Part shown: piece by piece, positions 10,168 to 19,229 of the stretch
Numbering within the stretch: the first letter of the stretch is position 1
How the letters are laid out: each line of letters starts with the position of its first letter
Assembly (NCBI GenBank): GCA_003427395.1
Contig: BFEA01000146.1
Coordinates: 245,575-270,582 of the forward strand
Direction of reading: 5' to 3'
Source: Chara braunii
Lineage: Eukaryota > Streptophyta > Charophyceae > Charales > Characeae
Length of the DNA stretch: 25,008 nucleotides
Made by a program: the position numbers and the translations under genes
The notes under the pieces: generated by a model
Databases searched by the model: none
What the model saw: the letters and a program-made list of their open reading frames with translations, nothing else
Told to the model about the DNA's origin: nothing

Positions 10168-10926
10168 GTGCGTTAGACCTTTCCATGGGGATCATGTGCC
10201 TCGTATTGGTTGTGCTTGACCACTGGCCATGTGTTATGGTTCGCCCATTAGATCTAGTTGTCCAGGTGTGTGAGGGCTCAAACTTGATCATCATTTAAGC
10301 GTCCTTTAGTGCCCACTCGTCAGCATAGGGTGCACTTTGTTCGCCCCCTTCCCCCCATTTAAAAAAAAGAGAAGTGCCATGTTGTTGTGGAGATCGGGTT
10401 CGGACTTGGTAAGGTCCCTTGGGACTCGGTGATTTGGCCATTCAGGTCGTTCGCTATGCCTCCGGGTCTACCTTTTGCGGAATACCACCGCATCTACCCA
10501 TAAACCTATTGCAAGTTGTGGCTTACCAGTGTCGACCGGCTATTGCAGGGATCTGATTCTTCAGCACTCCGAGTCTGCACCCCCCACTGGACGCCAACTT
10601 AAGACACACTCCAGTCAATCTTATCCCCTTCTATTGGGTGTAGTACCATATCCCCTTCCTACTATTGTACACTGCGCTAATCCTTTCTTTAAGCAGGAGA
10701 TTGACTACTGCCCCATTAGATCCTATCATTATTGGTATCCTCTCTACGAGTCCCGCCCTACCTTTCCACTGCTTATAGAACCCAGACCAGCCCCACCTCT
10801 ATGGGGACAGATCCTAAGAGATTACTTCATCTACTTTTCTACTACCAAGTACCTTAGCTGTCCAGTTGTATCATACCAATAAACTCATCGTTTGACTAAT
10901 CTCGATGCTGTTGTCATTATGCACAG
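10168..10926 (+). other. Intron after the GRAM exon
   Basis: 759 bases between GCTCAG|gtgcgt and tatgcacag|GTG. A + strand open frame at 10475-10882 is not in the joined frame and resembles nothing known. No repeat is evident. Confidence 0.5.
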
Positions 10927-11026
10927 GTGAAGGGAACAGGCATCTATCTGGAGAGTTACTTGGCACAGTTTTGGGAGGACCCAGATGCAAAGAAAGAAGA
11001 GGCCTCAAAGGATATCACCCTAAAGA
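10927..11026 (+). CDS. Exon downstream of the GRAM domain (charged linker)
   Basis: The exon starts after tatgcacag and ends AAAGA|gtaagc, entering phase 0 and leaving phase 1. It encodes an amphipathic stretch (TGIYLESYLAQFWEDPD) followed by a charged one (AKKEEASKDITLK). The single leftover base pairs correctly with the two leading bases of the exon at 16218 to give a lysine codon. I recognise no domain; it probably links two membrane-binding modules. Confidence 0.65.
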
Positions 11027-11112
11027 GTAAGCCCACTTTCGATTTTGCCCTTTACCAATGGACCTATTCTCAACTGTTGTAACTAACCTATTCAATCTCT
11101 TTCAGTACACGC

Positions 11113-11115
<3 letters not shown>

Positions 11116-11199
<84 letters not shown>
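11116..11199. repeat. (GA)n microsatellite, about 84 bases
   Basis: Uninterrupted GA dinucleotides with purines on the + strand, inside the large intron about 90 bases after its donor. Confidence 0.97.
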
Positions 11200-11201
<2 letters not shown>

Positions 11202-12072
11202 GCCCCTCTATACAGGGGCATGGTGAAAATATGAAGGATACCGATAAGGTCATATTGAAAATTTCTGCCCGTTATCAGTGGGGGTATAGTTGAAAGATGG
11301 CAGGGCCATCTGACGCCGAGGTATTTTTGCACACGTGAACTGTCATCAGTGGGGCACGGCAGGGCAAGCCAGTGTTTAAAGTGACGTTTGGCAAATAATG
11401 CATGTTTGAGGTGTGTAATGCAAAATTTTCCAGGAATGAAACTGTTGGTAAGGGAGTAAGGTGGTCCCGTGGGGTGGTAAGGGGCAAAGGATGAGGCGGG
11501 TGGGGAAGGGGTTAAGGATGAGGGGGAGAGGGGCGGAGTAAGGGGGCAGGCGGAAGGGGAGAAGGACGGTGGGCGGAGAAGGGGATACGGATTAGAAGAG
11601 GCTAAGGTGGTCCAAGGGGTGGTGGAGGGGAGGTGTGAGGGGGTCGAGGATGTGGATGATATGGAAGAGGTGGTGGAGGAGGTGATTGGGAGGTATGGGG
11701 GAGGGGGGGGAGAGGATGGATGCAGGTTGGAAGAGGCTAAGGTGTTCCAGGGGTGGTGGAGGGGACAGGTGCGGATCAGAAGAGGCTAAGGTGGTCCAAG
11801 GGGTAGTGGAGGGGAGGTGTGAGGGGGTCAAGGATGTGGATGATGGAAGAGGTGGTTAAGGAGGTGCTTGGCGGGGTATGGTGTGGGAGGGGGGCGAGAG
11901 GATGCAGGTCCGGAAAAGGCTAAGGTGGTCCGGGGGTGGTGGAGGGGACGGGGGAAGGCAAGAAGGATGGAGGATGGAGAAGGGGATGCGGATCAGAAGA
12001 GGCTAAGATCGTCCAGCGGGTGGAGGAGAGGTGTGAGGTGGTCGAGGATGTGGATGATATGGAAGAAGTGGT

Positions 12073-12443
12073 NNNNNNNNNNNNNNNNNNNNNNNNNNNN
12101 NNNNNNNNNNNNNNNNNNNNNNNNNNNNNNNNNNNNNNNNNNNNNNNNNNNNNNNNNNNNNNNNNNNNNNNNNNNNNNNNNNNNNNNNNNNNNNNNNNNN
12201 NNNNNNNNNNNNNNNNNNNNNNNNNNNNNNNNNNNNNNNNNNNNNNNNNNNNNNNNNNNNNNNNNNNNNNNNNNNNNNNNNNNNNNNNNNNNNNNNNNNN
12301 NNNNNNNNNNNNNNNNNNNNNNNNNNNNNNNNNNNNNNNNNNNNNNNNNNNNNNNNNNNNNNNNNNNNNNNNNNNNNNNNNNNNNNNNNNNNNNNNNNNN
12401 NNNNNNNNNNNNNNNNNNNNNNNNNNNNNNNNNNNNNNNNNNN
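12073..12443. other. Assembly gap (run of N)
   Basis: 371 N bases lie inside the minisatellite. The same modules flank both sides, so the gap is probably an unresolved repeat expansion and its true length is unknown. Confidence 0.99.
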
Positions 12444-13383
12444 GGGGGGGGAGAGGATGCAGGTTGGAAGAGGCTAAGGTGGTCCAGGGGTGGTGGAGGG
12501 GACGGGGGAAGGCAAGAAGGATGGAGGATGGAGAAGGGGATGTGGATCGGAAGAGGCTAAGATCGTCCAGCGGGTGGAGGAGAGGTGTGAGGTCATCGAG
12601 GATGTGGATGATATGGAAGAAGTGGTGGAGGAGGTGAGTGGCAAAGGATGGTGAGGGGGTGGAGGGAGGGCGGGGATGCAGGTTGGAAGAGGCTAAGGTG
12701 GTCCATGGGTGGTGGAGGGGACGGATGAGGGTGTCAAGGATCTGGATGATATGGAAGAGGTGGACAAGGGGAGCGCCGAACAATTGTGAGGTTTTTGGGG
12801 GGGAGAGGGTGCGGGCTGGAAGAGGCGAAGCTGGTCCAGGGGGTGGTGGAGGGGAGGGTGATGGGGTAAAGTATGTGGATGCTATGGAAGAGTTGGTGGA
12901 CGAAAGGAGGGGCAAACAATGGTAAGGTTTTCGGGGGGGGGAGAGGATGTGGGCTGGAAGAGTCTAAGCTGGTCCAGATGATGCTGGAAGGGAGGGTGAT
13001 GGAGGAGGAGATTGAGGGCTGGATGAGACCAAGAAGGTGGGGAATGCGAGGGTGGTGGAGGGGAGGGTGATGGGGTAAAGTATGTGGATACCATGGAAGA
13101 GGTGGTGGACGAACGGAGGGACAAACAATGGTAAGGTTTTGGGGGGGGGGAGAGGATGTGGGCTGGAAGAGTCTAAGATGGTCCAGATGATGCTGGAAGG
13201 GAGGGTGATGGAGGAGAACATCGAGGGCTGGATGAGACCGAGAAGGTGGGGAATGCCAAGGTGGTCCAAAGGTGGAGAAGGTAGGGAAGTGGAGGGGATG
13301 CGGTTGGAAGAGGCTAGCTAAGGTGGTTCATGGGTGGTGGAGGGGACGGGTGAGGGGGTCAAGGATGTGGATGATGGATTCAG

Positions 13384-13460
13384 TGAAAACTATTTGTCAA
13401 GATTTCTAAGAAGTTCAGTCGACCGCGGTAGCCATGGAGAGCGCTCAAGCAACCTGGATG
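13384..13460. repeat. Approx. 75-bp repeat, copy 1 (partner at 13772-13850)
   Basis: 'gaaaactatttgtca' starts both copies, followed by matching 'cagtc' and 'gtagccatg-agagc' blocks with substitutions. The two copies bracket the last 300 bases of the purine-rich block. Confidence 0.75.
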
Positions 13461-13771
13461 AGGACGGGGGGGAGAGGCGGAGGAGTGGTTAGGGGAGGGA
13501 CCAAGGATGGTGGGGCAGAGGGGTTGCGGGTTGGAAGAGGCTAAGTTGGTGAAGGGGACGGTGGAATGGAGGGGTGAGCGAGTCAAGGATGTGGATGATA
13601 TGGAAGAGGTGGTCGAGGGGGAGGCTGGGGAGGTGGGGAGTGTAAGGTGGTCCATGAGATGGAGAAGATAGAAGAGTGCAGAGAAGGGAGGGTTAGAAAT
13701 GTGGAGAACAAGGGAAAATGGAGGGGAAGGGGTGAAGGAAAGAGGGGATCAACCAGGTGTGTGGAAGGAGG

Positions 13772-13850
13772 GAAAACTATTTGTCAGCATCCCCAGAAAA
13801 AATCAGTCAAACACAGTAGCCATGAAGAGCACTTTTTGAACCAGGATACA
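13772..13850. repeat. Approx. 75-bp repeat, copy 2 (partner at 13384-13460)
   Basis: Same orientation as copy 1, at the edge where purine-rich sequence returns to ordinary composition. Confidence 0.75.
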
Positions 13851-14395
13851 AAACGCAGACACATTTGGCACGTTTCATCATTGCAGATCTGCATCGCGTA
13901 AGTCTTTTTGCATTTCGCCCCAGTATTCCATCTGAGCCCACCCTCCTTTTCAGAGAAGGCGGCTTGCCTCAGCCCCAGCTACGTGACTTATCCAGGTGTT
14001 TCCAGCCTGGCTCATTCCAGCCATTACCTGTGGAAAGGGAGCACTATCTGGCACAGTCAACACATAAGACTGAAGGAGTGTGAGACTGTGACTCTGTGAG
14101 TGCTATCTTCTGGGAACACAGAAGTGCAGTTTTGCTGTGGCTGGAAAGAGGGCATGATCCTTGGTGAAGAGAGGGACATAAATCAGGTAGATTTGAGTTG
14201 TAATCATGCGATAGAGCAAGGCATGGGAAGGGTTCGTAAATTGTATACTATAATGTGCAAGAGAGATGGGCTTTGCATCAATATTATTCTGGAAGATGTT
14301 AAGGCGAGAAAACACTAGATTATCGGTGGAATAATGGAATTTGATACAAATTGTGGTCCAGGAGAGAAACATGCATGGGGGGAACACCCTGTTAA

Positions 14396-14597
14396 ACCAC
14401 CATTACCTCCGAGCCGGCCTTTTGCCGAGGCAGAAAAGAGCTGTGCCCCAACCTTTGCTGAAGTGCCAGTGCGAACTTCTTCTTTTTTGTTTTCCGGCTG
14501 GCAGTCAGCCATTTTCATCCAGTAGCACTGTTCACCCGAAGAATGCGTTTTGTGGCAAATTGGTGTTTCGAGATTGCCTGTGAAAGGTACTGGTGGT
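14396..14597. mobile_element. 202-bp MITE-like element with TTAA/TCAA flanks (copy 2)
   Basis: The left end ACCACCATTACCTCCGAGCC and the right end GGTACTGGTGGT match copy 1 at 9051. It is preceded by TTAA (14392-14395) and followed by TCAA (14598-14601), one change from TTAA. The inside shares a 'cttcttcttttttg' stretch, a 'ggctggc-gccagcca'-type palindrome and 'tccagtag' with copy 1 in the same order, so the two are relatives rather than chance inverted repeats. Confidence 0.75.
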
Positions 14598-15311
14598 TCA
14601 AAGAACTTCCTCCTAGACAGGTAGGCACAATCCGACGAGGAGTGACCACACAGGGTCCTAAGAGAATGATGGTGGGTATGCCCCGGGTACAAGGCGCCGT
14701 TTGTTATAAGGTGTGCTTCCAGTCTAGTTCTTTATTGTGGGTGAAAAATGAAAGGGGAAAGAATTTGAACGAACGGAGGTCTGTACCTTGCTCTCACAAC
14801 ATATTGTATTCCATGGTTCTGCCTCAGCTTTTGTGTCCCTCTGTTCTGGCCTGCTGTTATATGTCAGTGTTCTACCATGACGGCTGTCTCCATTTCATCT
14901 CACTGTTTGGCTAGGGATCCTTTGCACGTGTGTTGCTGCCTTGTTTTCTCAGTCGTTAGGCACTTGATACCAATTATGGCTCACTGTGGGATAAGGTGGA
15001 TAGGGCCGAGTCCAAGATGTATGTCTTGTCGCTACTCGAGTCGTAACTGAATTCTCTACAGTTTAGGTTCCTGGTATAGGTATTGGTTGGTTGTCGACTT
15101 CCTCATTGATGATACGTTTAGCGTTTTTGTCATTATCTGAACAGATGTGTATATTGGGCCTAACCAGATGGTAGGGTTGGAGTGTGCAACAGTGTTCATT
15201 GGCCTGTCATTTGAGAGGTAACTTGGGAACTGGGGCTTTTTGGGGGGGGCGCTTTCAGCTTCAGATTTTATTTGGTTACACCAACTGCCTAGCAGTAGGC
15301 ATCACAATGTG

Positions 15312-15331
15312 ATTTAATTAATTAATTAAAT
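15312..15331. repeat. Perfect 20-bp AT palindrome
   Basis: 'atttaattaattaattaaat' equals its own reverse complement; it is a short TTAA repeat. Confidence 0.9.
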
Positions 15332-15360
15332 GGCGAAGGGACCGAAGGGCTTTATTATTC

Positions 15361-15620
15361 CTAAGCCTTCCACCTAAGTTGTGCAGGGCAATCCCTAACC
15401 CATCCCAGAGAACAGTAAAGGTCCTTCGGGCCGTTCCGTCCTCGTGCAGGATAGTCTTGCATCTTCACAGAGACAGTGCCCAGATCGTCACGCCTTTCCT
15501 GGAGGTAGGAACTGTTCCTCATCCAGTTTCCATTTAGGTAGGGGATGGCCTTTCTTGGGAATGTGATCTTGGTCTTACACTGGAGGATGCCTGTCTGGTA
15601 GGGCGAGGGTGTTGAGGCAA
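15361..15620 (-). pseudogene. Coding-like remnant, - strand, product not recognised
   Basis: One - strand frame is open for over 80 codons and ends at a stop at 15361-15363. It reads CKTKITFPRKAIPYLNGNWM, then YLQERRDDLGTVSVKMQDYP and KDLYCSLGWVRDCPAQLRW. The composition is protein-like and not repeat-driven, but there is no ATG near its upstream end, where it runs into a pyrimidine-rich repeat. It lies antisense inside an intron. A fragment of a transposable element's polyprotein is the likeliest source; I cannot name a family. Confidence 0.3.
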
Positions 15621-15790
15621 GGCAGGGAGGGGGGACGGGAAGGGAGACGGGGGAGGGGAAAGAGGGACGGGCAAGGGGGCAGGGGAAAGAGGAACGGGCA
15701 AGGGGCAGGGGAAAGAGGAACGGGCAAGGGGAAAGAGGTACGGATAAGGGGTAGGGGAAAGAGGGGTGGGCAAGGGGGAGGGGAAGGGAA
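15620..15790. repeat. Purine-rich minisatellite
   Basis: Variants of 'ggggaaagaggaacgggcaa' recur about every 20-35 bases. Purines are again on the + strand. Confidence 0.9.
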
Positions 15791-15792
15791 AG

Positions 15793-16182
15793 CTAGTGGG
15801 TCTGTGGGTCGCAGAATGGTTTGCAAAAGCAATGCGCAGTTGTCTGTATGCTTGTAGTTTTGGAAGGATGGCTGGAGGAATACAGAGATAGGGTGTTAGA
15901 TTGTTAGATGTATCTGATTTCAGATTACTGTTCATCATTACCGAATGAAAGGTTGTTCCATTGCATAATGCATCTGAGTCTGCGAATCTGTTCTAGTGGG
16001 TTTGTGGGTTGCAAAGGTTATGTGCAGTTGACTGTATGCTTGTAGATTTGGCAGGATGGTTGGAGGAATACAGAGATAGGGTGTTAGATTGTTACATGGA
16101 TATGATTTCAGATTAGTGTTCATCAGTACGGAATGAAACGTTGTTCCATGGCATAATGCATCCGGGTCTGTGAATCTGTGCA
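15793..16182. repeat. Tandem duplication of about 200 bp
   Basis: Copy 1 (15793-15992) and copy 2 (15993 to about 16182) both run from 'ctagtgggt' through 'gcttgtag', 'ggaggaatacagagataggg' and 'gcataatgcatc' to 'gaatctgt'. They differ at about one base in ten, plus a short deletion in copy 2. The second copy ends about 35 bases before the splice acceptor at 16217. Confidence 0.95.
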
Positions 16183-16217
16183 TGTGTTGTGTGGGCGGCG
16201 CCTTTTTCTTTCTTCAG

Positions 16218-16315
16218 AATACAAGTGCTCTAAGTATGGGATCCTGCGAAATAGTCCTGGGACATTGGAGTTGACTGCCACATTTCTGATATTCACGAAA
16301 GATGATAATCAAAAG
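16218..16315 (+). CDS. Exon with a second GRAM/PH-like strand pair
   Basis: The exon lies between ttcttcag and gtaaga, enters phase 1 and leaves phase 0. It encodes KCSKYGILRNSPGTLELTAT followed by FLIFTKDDNQK. The pattern G-x-L-x-N-x-PG-T-L-x-LT-x4-IF resembles the first two strands of a GRAM or PH-like fold, so the protein may carry a second lipid-binding module. The fragment is too short to be sure. Confidence 0.6.
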
Positions 16316-16437
16316 GTAAGACAGCCCAAAAGGAATGTTGTTTGTCAATGCTGGGTGGGTACTCAAGGTGGGTTCGCTGGGGCTGGGTTGGGGTTGTGGA
16401 CAGCATTGATGAGGAAAACATGATACAATGAACATCG

Positions 16438-16502
16438 GCGGTGATGATGGTGATGGTGATGGTGATGGTGGTGGTTACGGTGGTGGTGTGGTGGTGGTGT
16501 CG
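16438..16502. repeat. GGT/GAT trinucleotide-type microsatellite at a splice acceptor
   Basis: Runs of 'ggtgat' and 'ggt' occupy the place where a pyrimidine tract would be expected before the acceptor AG at 16507-16508. Confidence 0.9.
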
Positions 16503-16508
16503 GCGCAG

Positions 16509-16702
16509 ACACTCTATCCATTCTTTCTGATGTGGGTGCCCGTATGTGGGATGCTTATGGTGCGTATGCTTCACAATTGGAGGGAAGTTTGCGTAAGAGA
16601 TTGGGAGGTGGTCATGTGAGTTTCCAGGATCTGAGGGAGCGCCTTTCTCTGCGCGCTCCACTGGATTCACCAGACTATTCTCTGCCGCCAGATCCTGAGC
16701 AG
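16509..16702 (+). CDS. Exon near the 3' end, product part not recognised
   Basis: The likely frame reads LSDVGARMWDAYGAYASQLE, then VSFQDLRERLSLRAPLD and ends PPDPEQ at CAG|gttggt, in phase 0. It looks coding: an amphipathic helix, then a proline-rich tail. The acceptor is odd: gtcggcgcag has no pyrimidine tract and would put the exon in a phase needing one carried base, while the preceding exon ends in phase 0. In phase 0 the reading would stop at about 16619. Either a short exon between 16316 and 16508 was missed, or splicing is different, or the repeat has damaged the gene. Confidence 0.45.
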
Positions 16703-17015
16703 GTTGGTCTCTTCTGACTAGCTGCTGGCTGTCAAATAACCCTTGTATTATGTGTCCATGAAGTTGATGATATAATTTTTTTTTCCCTTTCGTGCGCTTC
16801 TGCTTTTTTTTTGTTTTTCTGCATTCTTTCTTTTTTGATGAGTTTTGTTGGATCAGATGGCATGTTAAGTGCCGTGCTTCGAGCCATGCGAGTTCCCATC
16901 CAAAAATCGGAGCATGAATGGTCTTCTCACAGTACAAAAATTTGAGGGGACTTACATTCGTGAGACACATAAAGCAGGGTGGCTGCTGTGCTTTCTTCCA
17001 CTTGTGTTTATTTAG

Positions 17016-17100
17016 GTGCGCGGCCCAGAATGGGGAATCCAGGCAAATGGGACTTTGCCCTCTTCAAAAATATGCCAGTTGAAGCGCGAGGATGCAGTTG
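17016..17100 (+). CDS. Possible further exon, boundaries and frame uncertain
   Basis: A good acceptor (tgtgtttatttag) precedes GTGCGCGGC. In phase 0 the reading is VRGPEWGIQANGTLPSSK; in another phase it is WDFALFKNMPVEAR, which looks equally protein-like. The end of this feature is nominal: no donor or stop could be fixed. The phase 0 frame stays open to about 17432 through repeated sequence. Confidence 0.25.
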
Positions 17101-17171
17101 TTTTCCCCCTCCTTTGGGGAAAAGACAACATTGTGCCTTGCATCCCTGAGCATCATTTTCACCACCTCCTT

Positions 17172-17360
17172 CATGTTCGCATCCCTGTTATGATGTTCAA
17201 TCAACTTCTCCACAATGGTTGGTTGCTCTGTTGTTGGAAAAGCCTATCCCCTATGCAGTCACAATTCCTGCATGGTTGTCCATGCTCACGTCCCTTGTTT
17301 TGCTGTTCAATCAACTTCATCGTGAGTGATTGTTGTTTGGTCTGCTGGAAGACTAGCGCT
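17172..17360. repeat. Degenerate tandem repeat, period about 110 bp
   Basis: 'tgttcaatcaacttc' occurs at 17194 and 17304 within longer similar blocks. A shorter repeat of about 21 bases ('agcgcttctgtcggagaggcc'-like) follows at 17354-17400. Confidence 0.7.
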
Positions 17361-17432
17361 TCTGTCGGAGAGGCCAGCACTTCCATCGGAAAGCCTAGCC
17401 CTCCTTTCTTATTTCATATGCGGAACTTTTGA

Positions 17433-18605
17433 AGTTAGTCATTCCTAGTCTCTACTGAAGCCGGTCCTTTTCAGAGGTCAACGTGTGCCTGTTTTTTTCG
17501 GAGATCGGCGTTTTCCATGCCATTCCTTCACAGCTGAGCTGCTCTGACATTCACTTGGGCAGCAGCAACAATGCAGGAAGCTAGCAACAGCGTTCTGGCC
17601 TGTGTGCTGGCACATGCCATGCCTCAGACAGACTAAAGAAATTGGGAGTCTGAGCAGATAGGCAAGCTTTCATGTTTGCACATGACAAACAGCACAGATA
17701 CCTTCATAAGCTTAAAAAAAAAAGAAAAAAAAAAAAGCCCTTCTATTCAGGGGGGTGGCAATCCAGTTGCTTATCACCGACAAACATGTTTCAGACAAGG
17801 CAGTGGGGAGAAAAGATAAGAAAGAGGAGAGTGTCAGCCTAACCCTTGCGGCGGCACTAGACGCGTGAACGGGGGGGGGGGCTGTTACGGAGCACCCCAT
17901 CCCCAGCCTTAACCCCTCTTCAGGGGCTGTTCTACTCGCCGGGAGGCTTGCTGGCAGCACCCAGACATGCAGTAGGGCAGCCCCCAGGGGGGCATGGCGC
18001 AGGAGGGGGGGCTTTCCTGGCAGTCCCTCAGGCCGCATGCCAAGTCCTGCAGTACTTCTTTACATGCCTAAGTCGTCTCCATCTTGTATCTGCATCGCTG
18101 TTTTTTTTTCTCTCTGCCTTTTCAAGACAAATGATAGTCTTTTTTTTAACCACCAGTAAAACCACCAGTAGTTGTGCAGCAGCTCTCTGCCAAACCTGTC
18201 CACGGCCGCCAGCTTTGCCTGGAAGCTGGTTAACACAGCCATCGTGAAAGAAAATAAAGTTGCACTCAGAGAAAAGTGGGGGCTGCCCCCCCTAGGTCAA
18301 GTGACTAACGCTGCAAGGGTAGGAACGACCTTAAATGTTGAATTTCTCTCTTCTTCTCTGTCCTGTGGAAACATGCTTGCCGATGACAAGCAACGGGACT
18401 TGTGCCCTCCAGAATAGAAGGGGCCTTGTTGCTTTTTTTTGTTTTTTTTTTCAAAGGAAGAAGAAACGTGGGGGCTGTGGGAAAAAAAAAAAAAGAAAAA
18501 AAAGTGGGGGCTGTCAGGGTTTCAACAGCAACACCAAGCACCCCAGCGCCATTCTGGAAATGCAGGTATTTGCCAGAAAAGAAGAAAAAAGGAAATCGGG
18601 TACTC
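17433..18605. other. Stretch without a recognisable gene, homopolymer-rich
   Basis: This may include the 3' end of the MUN/GRAM gene, but I cannot place a stop or poly-A site; an AATAAA at 18253-18258 is unsupported. It contains A-rich (17714-17736), G-rich (17872-17881) and T-rich runs, and two MITE-end-like sequences near 18148-18171 ('accaccagta' twice). Open frames are low-complexity. Confidence 0.45.
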
Positions 18606-18609
18606 TCAA

Positions 18610-18629
18610 ACCACCAGTACCTTCGAGCC
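18610..18629. repeat. Solo terminal sequence of the TTAA MITE family
   Basis: ACCACCAGTACCTTCGAGCC, preceded by TCAA (18606-18609), matches the left ends at 9051 and 14396. No right end is seen to the right, so the element is truncated or very diverged. Confidence 0.6.
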
Positions 18630-18769
18630 TCTTTTCGAGTCTTTTTCCCCTGGCGGATGTCCACTGCACGCCGAAAAAAAAGAAAAAGCCGACCACCAGG
18701 GGCACGTTTGCATTTTTTTTGTGAATGGCAGCACCACTAGTTAGCAGTTATGGGTCCGTACATCTGGGC

Positions 18770-18845
18770 CTCAGGGACTTCTGTCGACGCACAGAATCAA
18801 ACCAGCACCCTTGGCCAAGTCTCTTAACCACTGCAGCCAGGACAC
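18770..18845 (-). repeat. tRNA-like SINE remnant
   Basis: The - strand reads 'tggctgcagtggttaagag' (plus-strand 18821-18839), close to the A box of tRNA-Ser/Leu types, and 'ggtttgattct' (18793-18803), close to the B box consensus. The spacing is about 36 bases between box starts, a little short for a tRNA. I see no intact acceptor stem, so this is a tRNA-derived repeat rather than a working tRNA gene. Confidence 0.4.
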
Positions 18846-19229
18846 AGTGCTCAAAAGTGGAACCATACGGGTCGTGATATCCACCCTACCCCTTCATGTG
18901 TGAGGAATGTGCCCTCATGGCCCCCTAGCCAACATGCACATGATCTGGGCTGCAGCCCCCAGCAAGCCTTGTGCCCACGCTAAGTGAAGGCAGGCCTGAA
19001 TATCCATAAGAGGCTCTTATCTCAGCATTTTTCAATGTGGGTATCAGACAGTTGCAGCACACCAGTTGGTTGAAGAGCAACTTGAGCCTCCCACTGGGAT
19101 CCTTCCAGAAACAGCAGCTGCGTCAAGCAGTTGAGCCCAGGGCCGGGTGGTTGCGCCCTGGGCACATGCAGTGTGAGGGCGACACATCACGAAGTGGCCG
19201 CGGGAAAATCAGAAAGCAGCATTGTCGTC

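Larger units (their letters stand above)
11460..13760. repeat. Purine-rich minisatellite/satellite block
   Basis: About 2.3 kb that is overwhelmingly G and A on the + strand. Recurring modules include 'ggaagaggctaaggtggtcc', 'ggggtggtggaggggacggg' and 'gtggatgatatggaagaggt', arranged in higher-order units. A unit of about 210 bases is seen twice at roughly 12890-13095 and 13096-13300. Open frames here on either strand are repeat artefacts. The block is interrupted by a run of N. Confidence 0.9.
11027..16217 (+). other. Large intron (about 5.2 kb) filled with repeats
   Basis: The intron is bounded by AAAGA|gtaagc and ttcttcag|AA, with matching phases on either side. In order it holds a GA microsatellite, a 2.3-kb purine-rich minisatellite block with an assembly gap, a TTAA MITE, about 600 bases with nothing recognised (14700-15300), a 20-bp AT palindrome (15312-15331), a - strand coding-like remnant, a second purine minisatellite and a 200-bp tandem duplication. 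Confidence 0.6.

Noticed and set aside
11592-13655. Long open frames on both strands across the minisatellite, some of 230-330 codons
   Set aside because: They consist of repeated G/A-rich units and run through the N gap; no protein-like composition or motif.
11460-13760. CRISPR-like regular repeats
   Set aside because: Repeats are contiguous, variable in length and without unique spacers; the genome is eukaryotic.
16428-16619. Reading of the exon at 16509 in phase 0 with the upstream exon
   Set aside because: It stops at about 16619 and its upstream part is the GGT microsatellite; the other frame stays open to a proper donor.
18305-18744. Overlapping Lys/Phe-rich open frames
   Set aside because: They come from poly-A and poly-T runs next to a solo MITE end.
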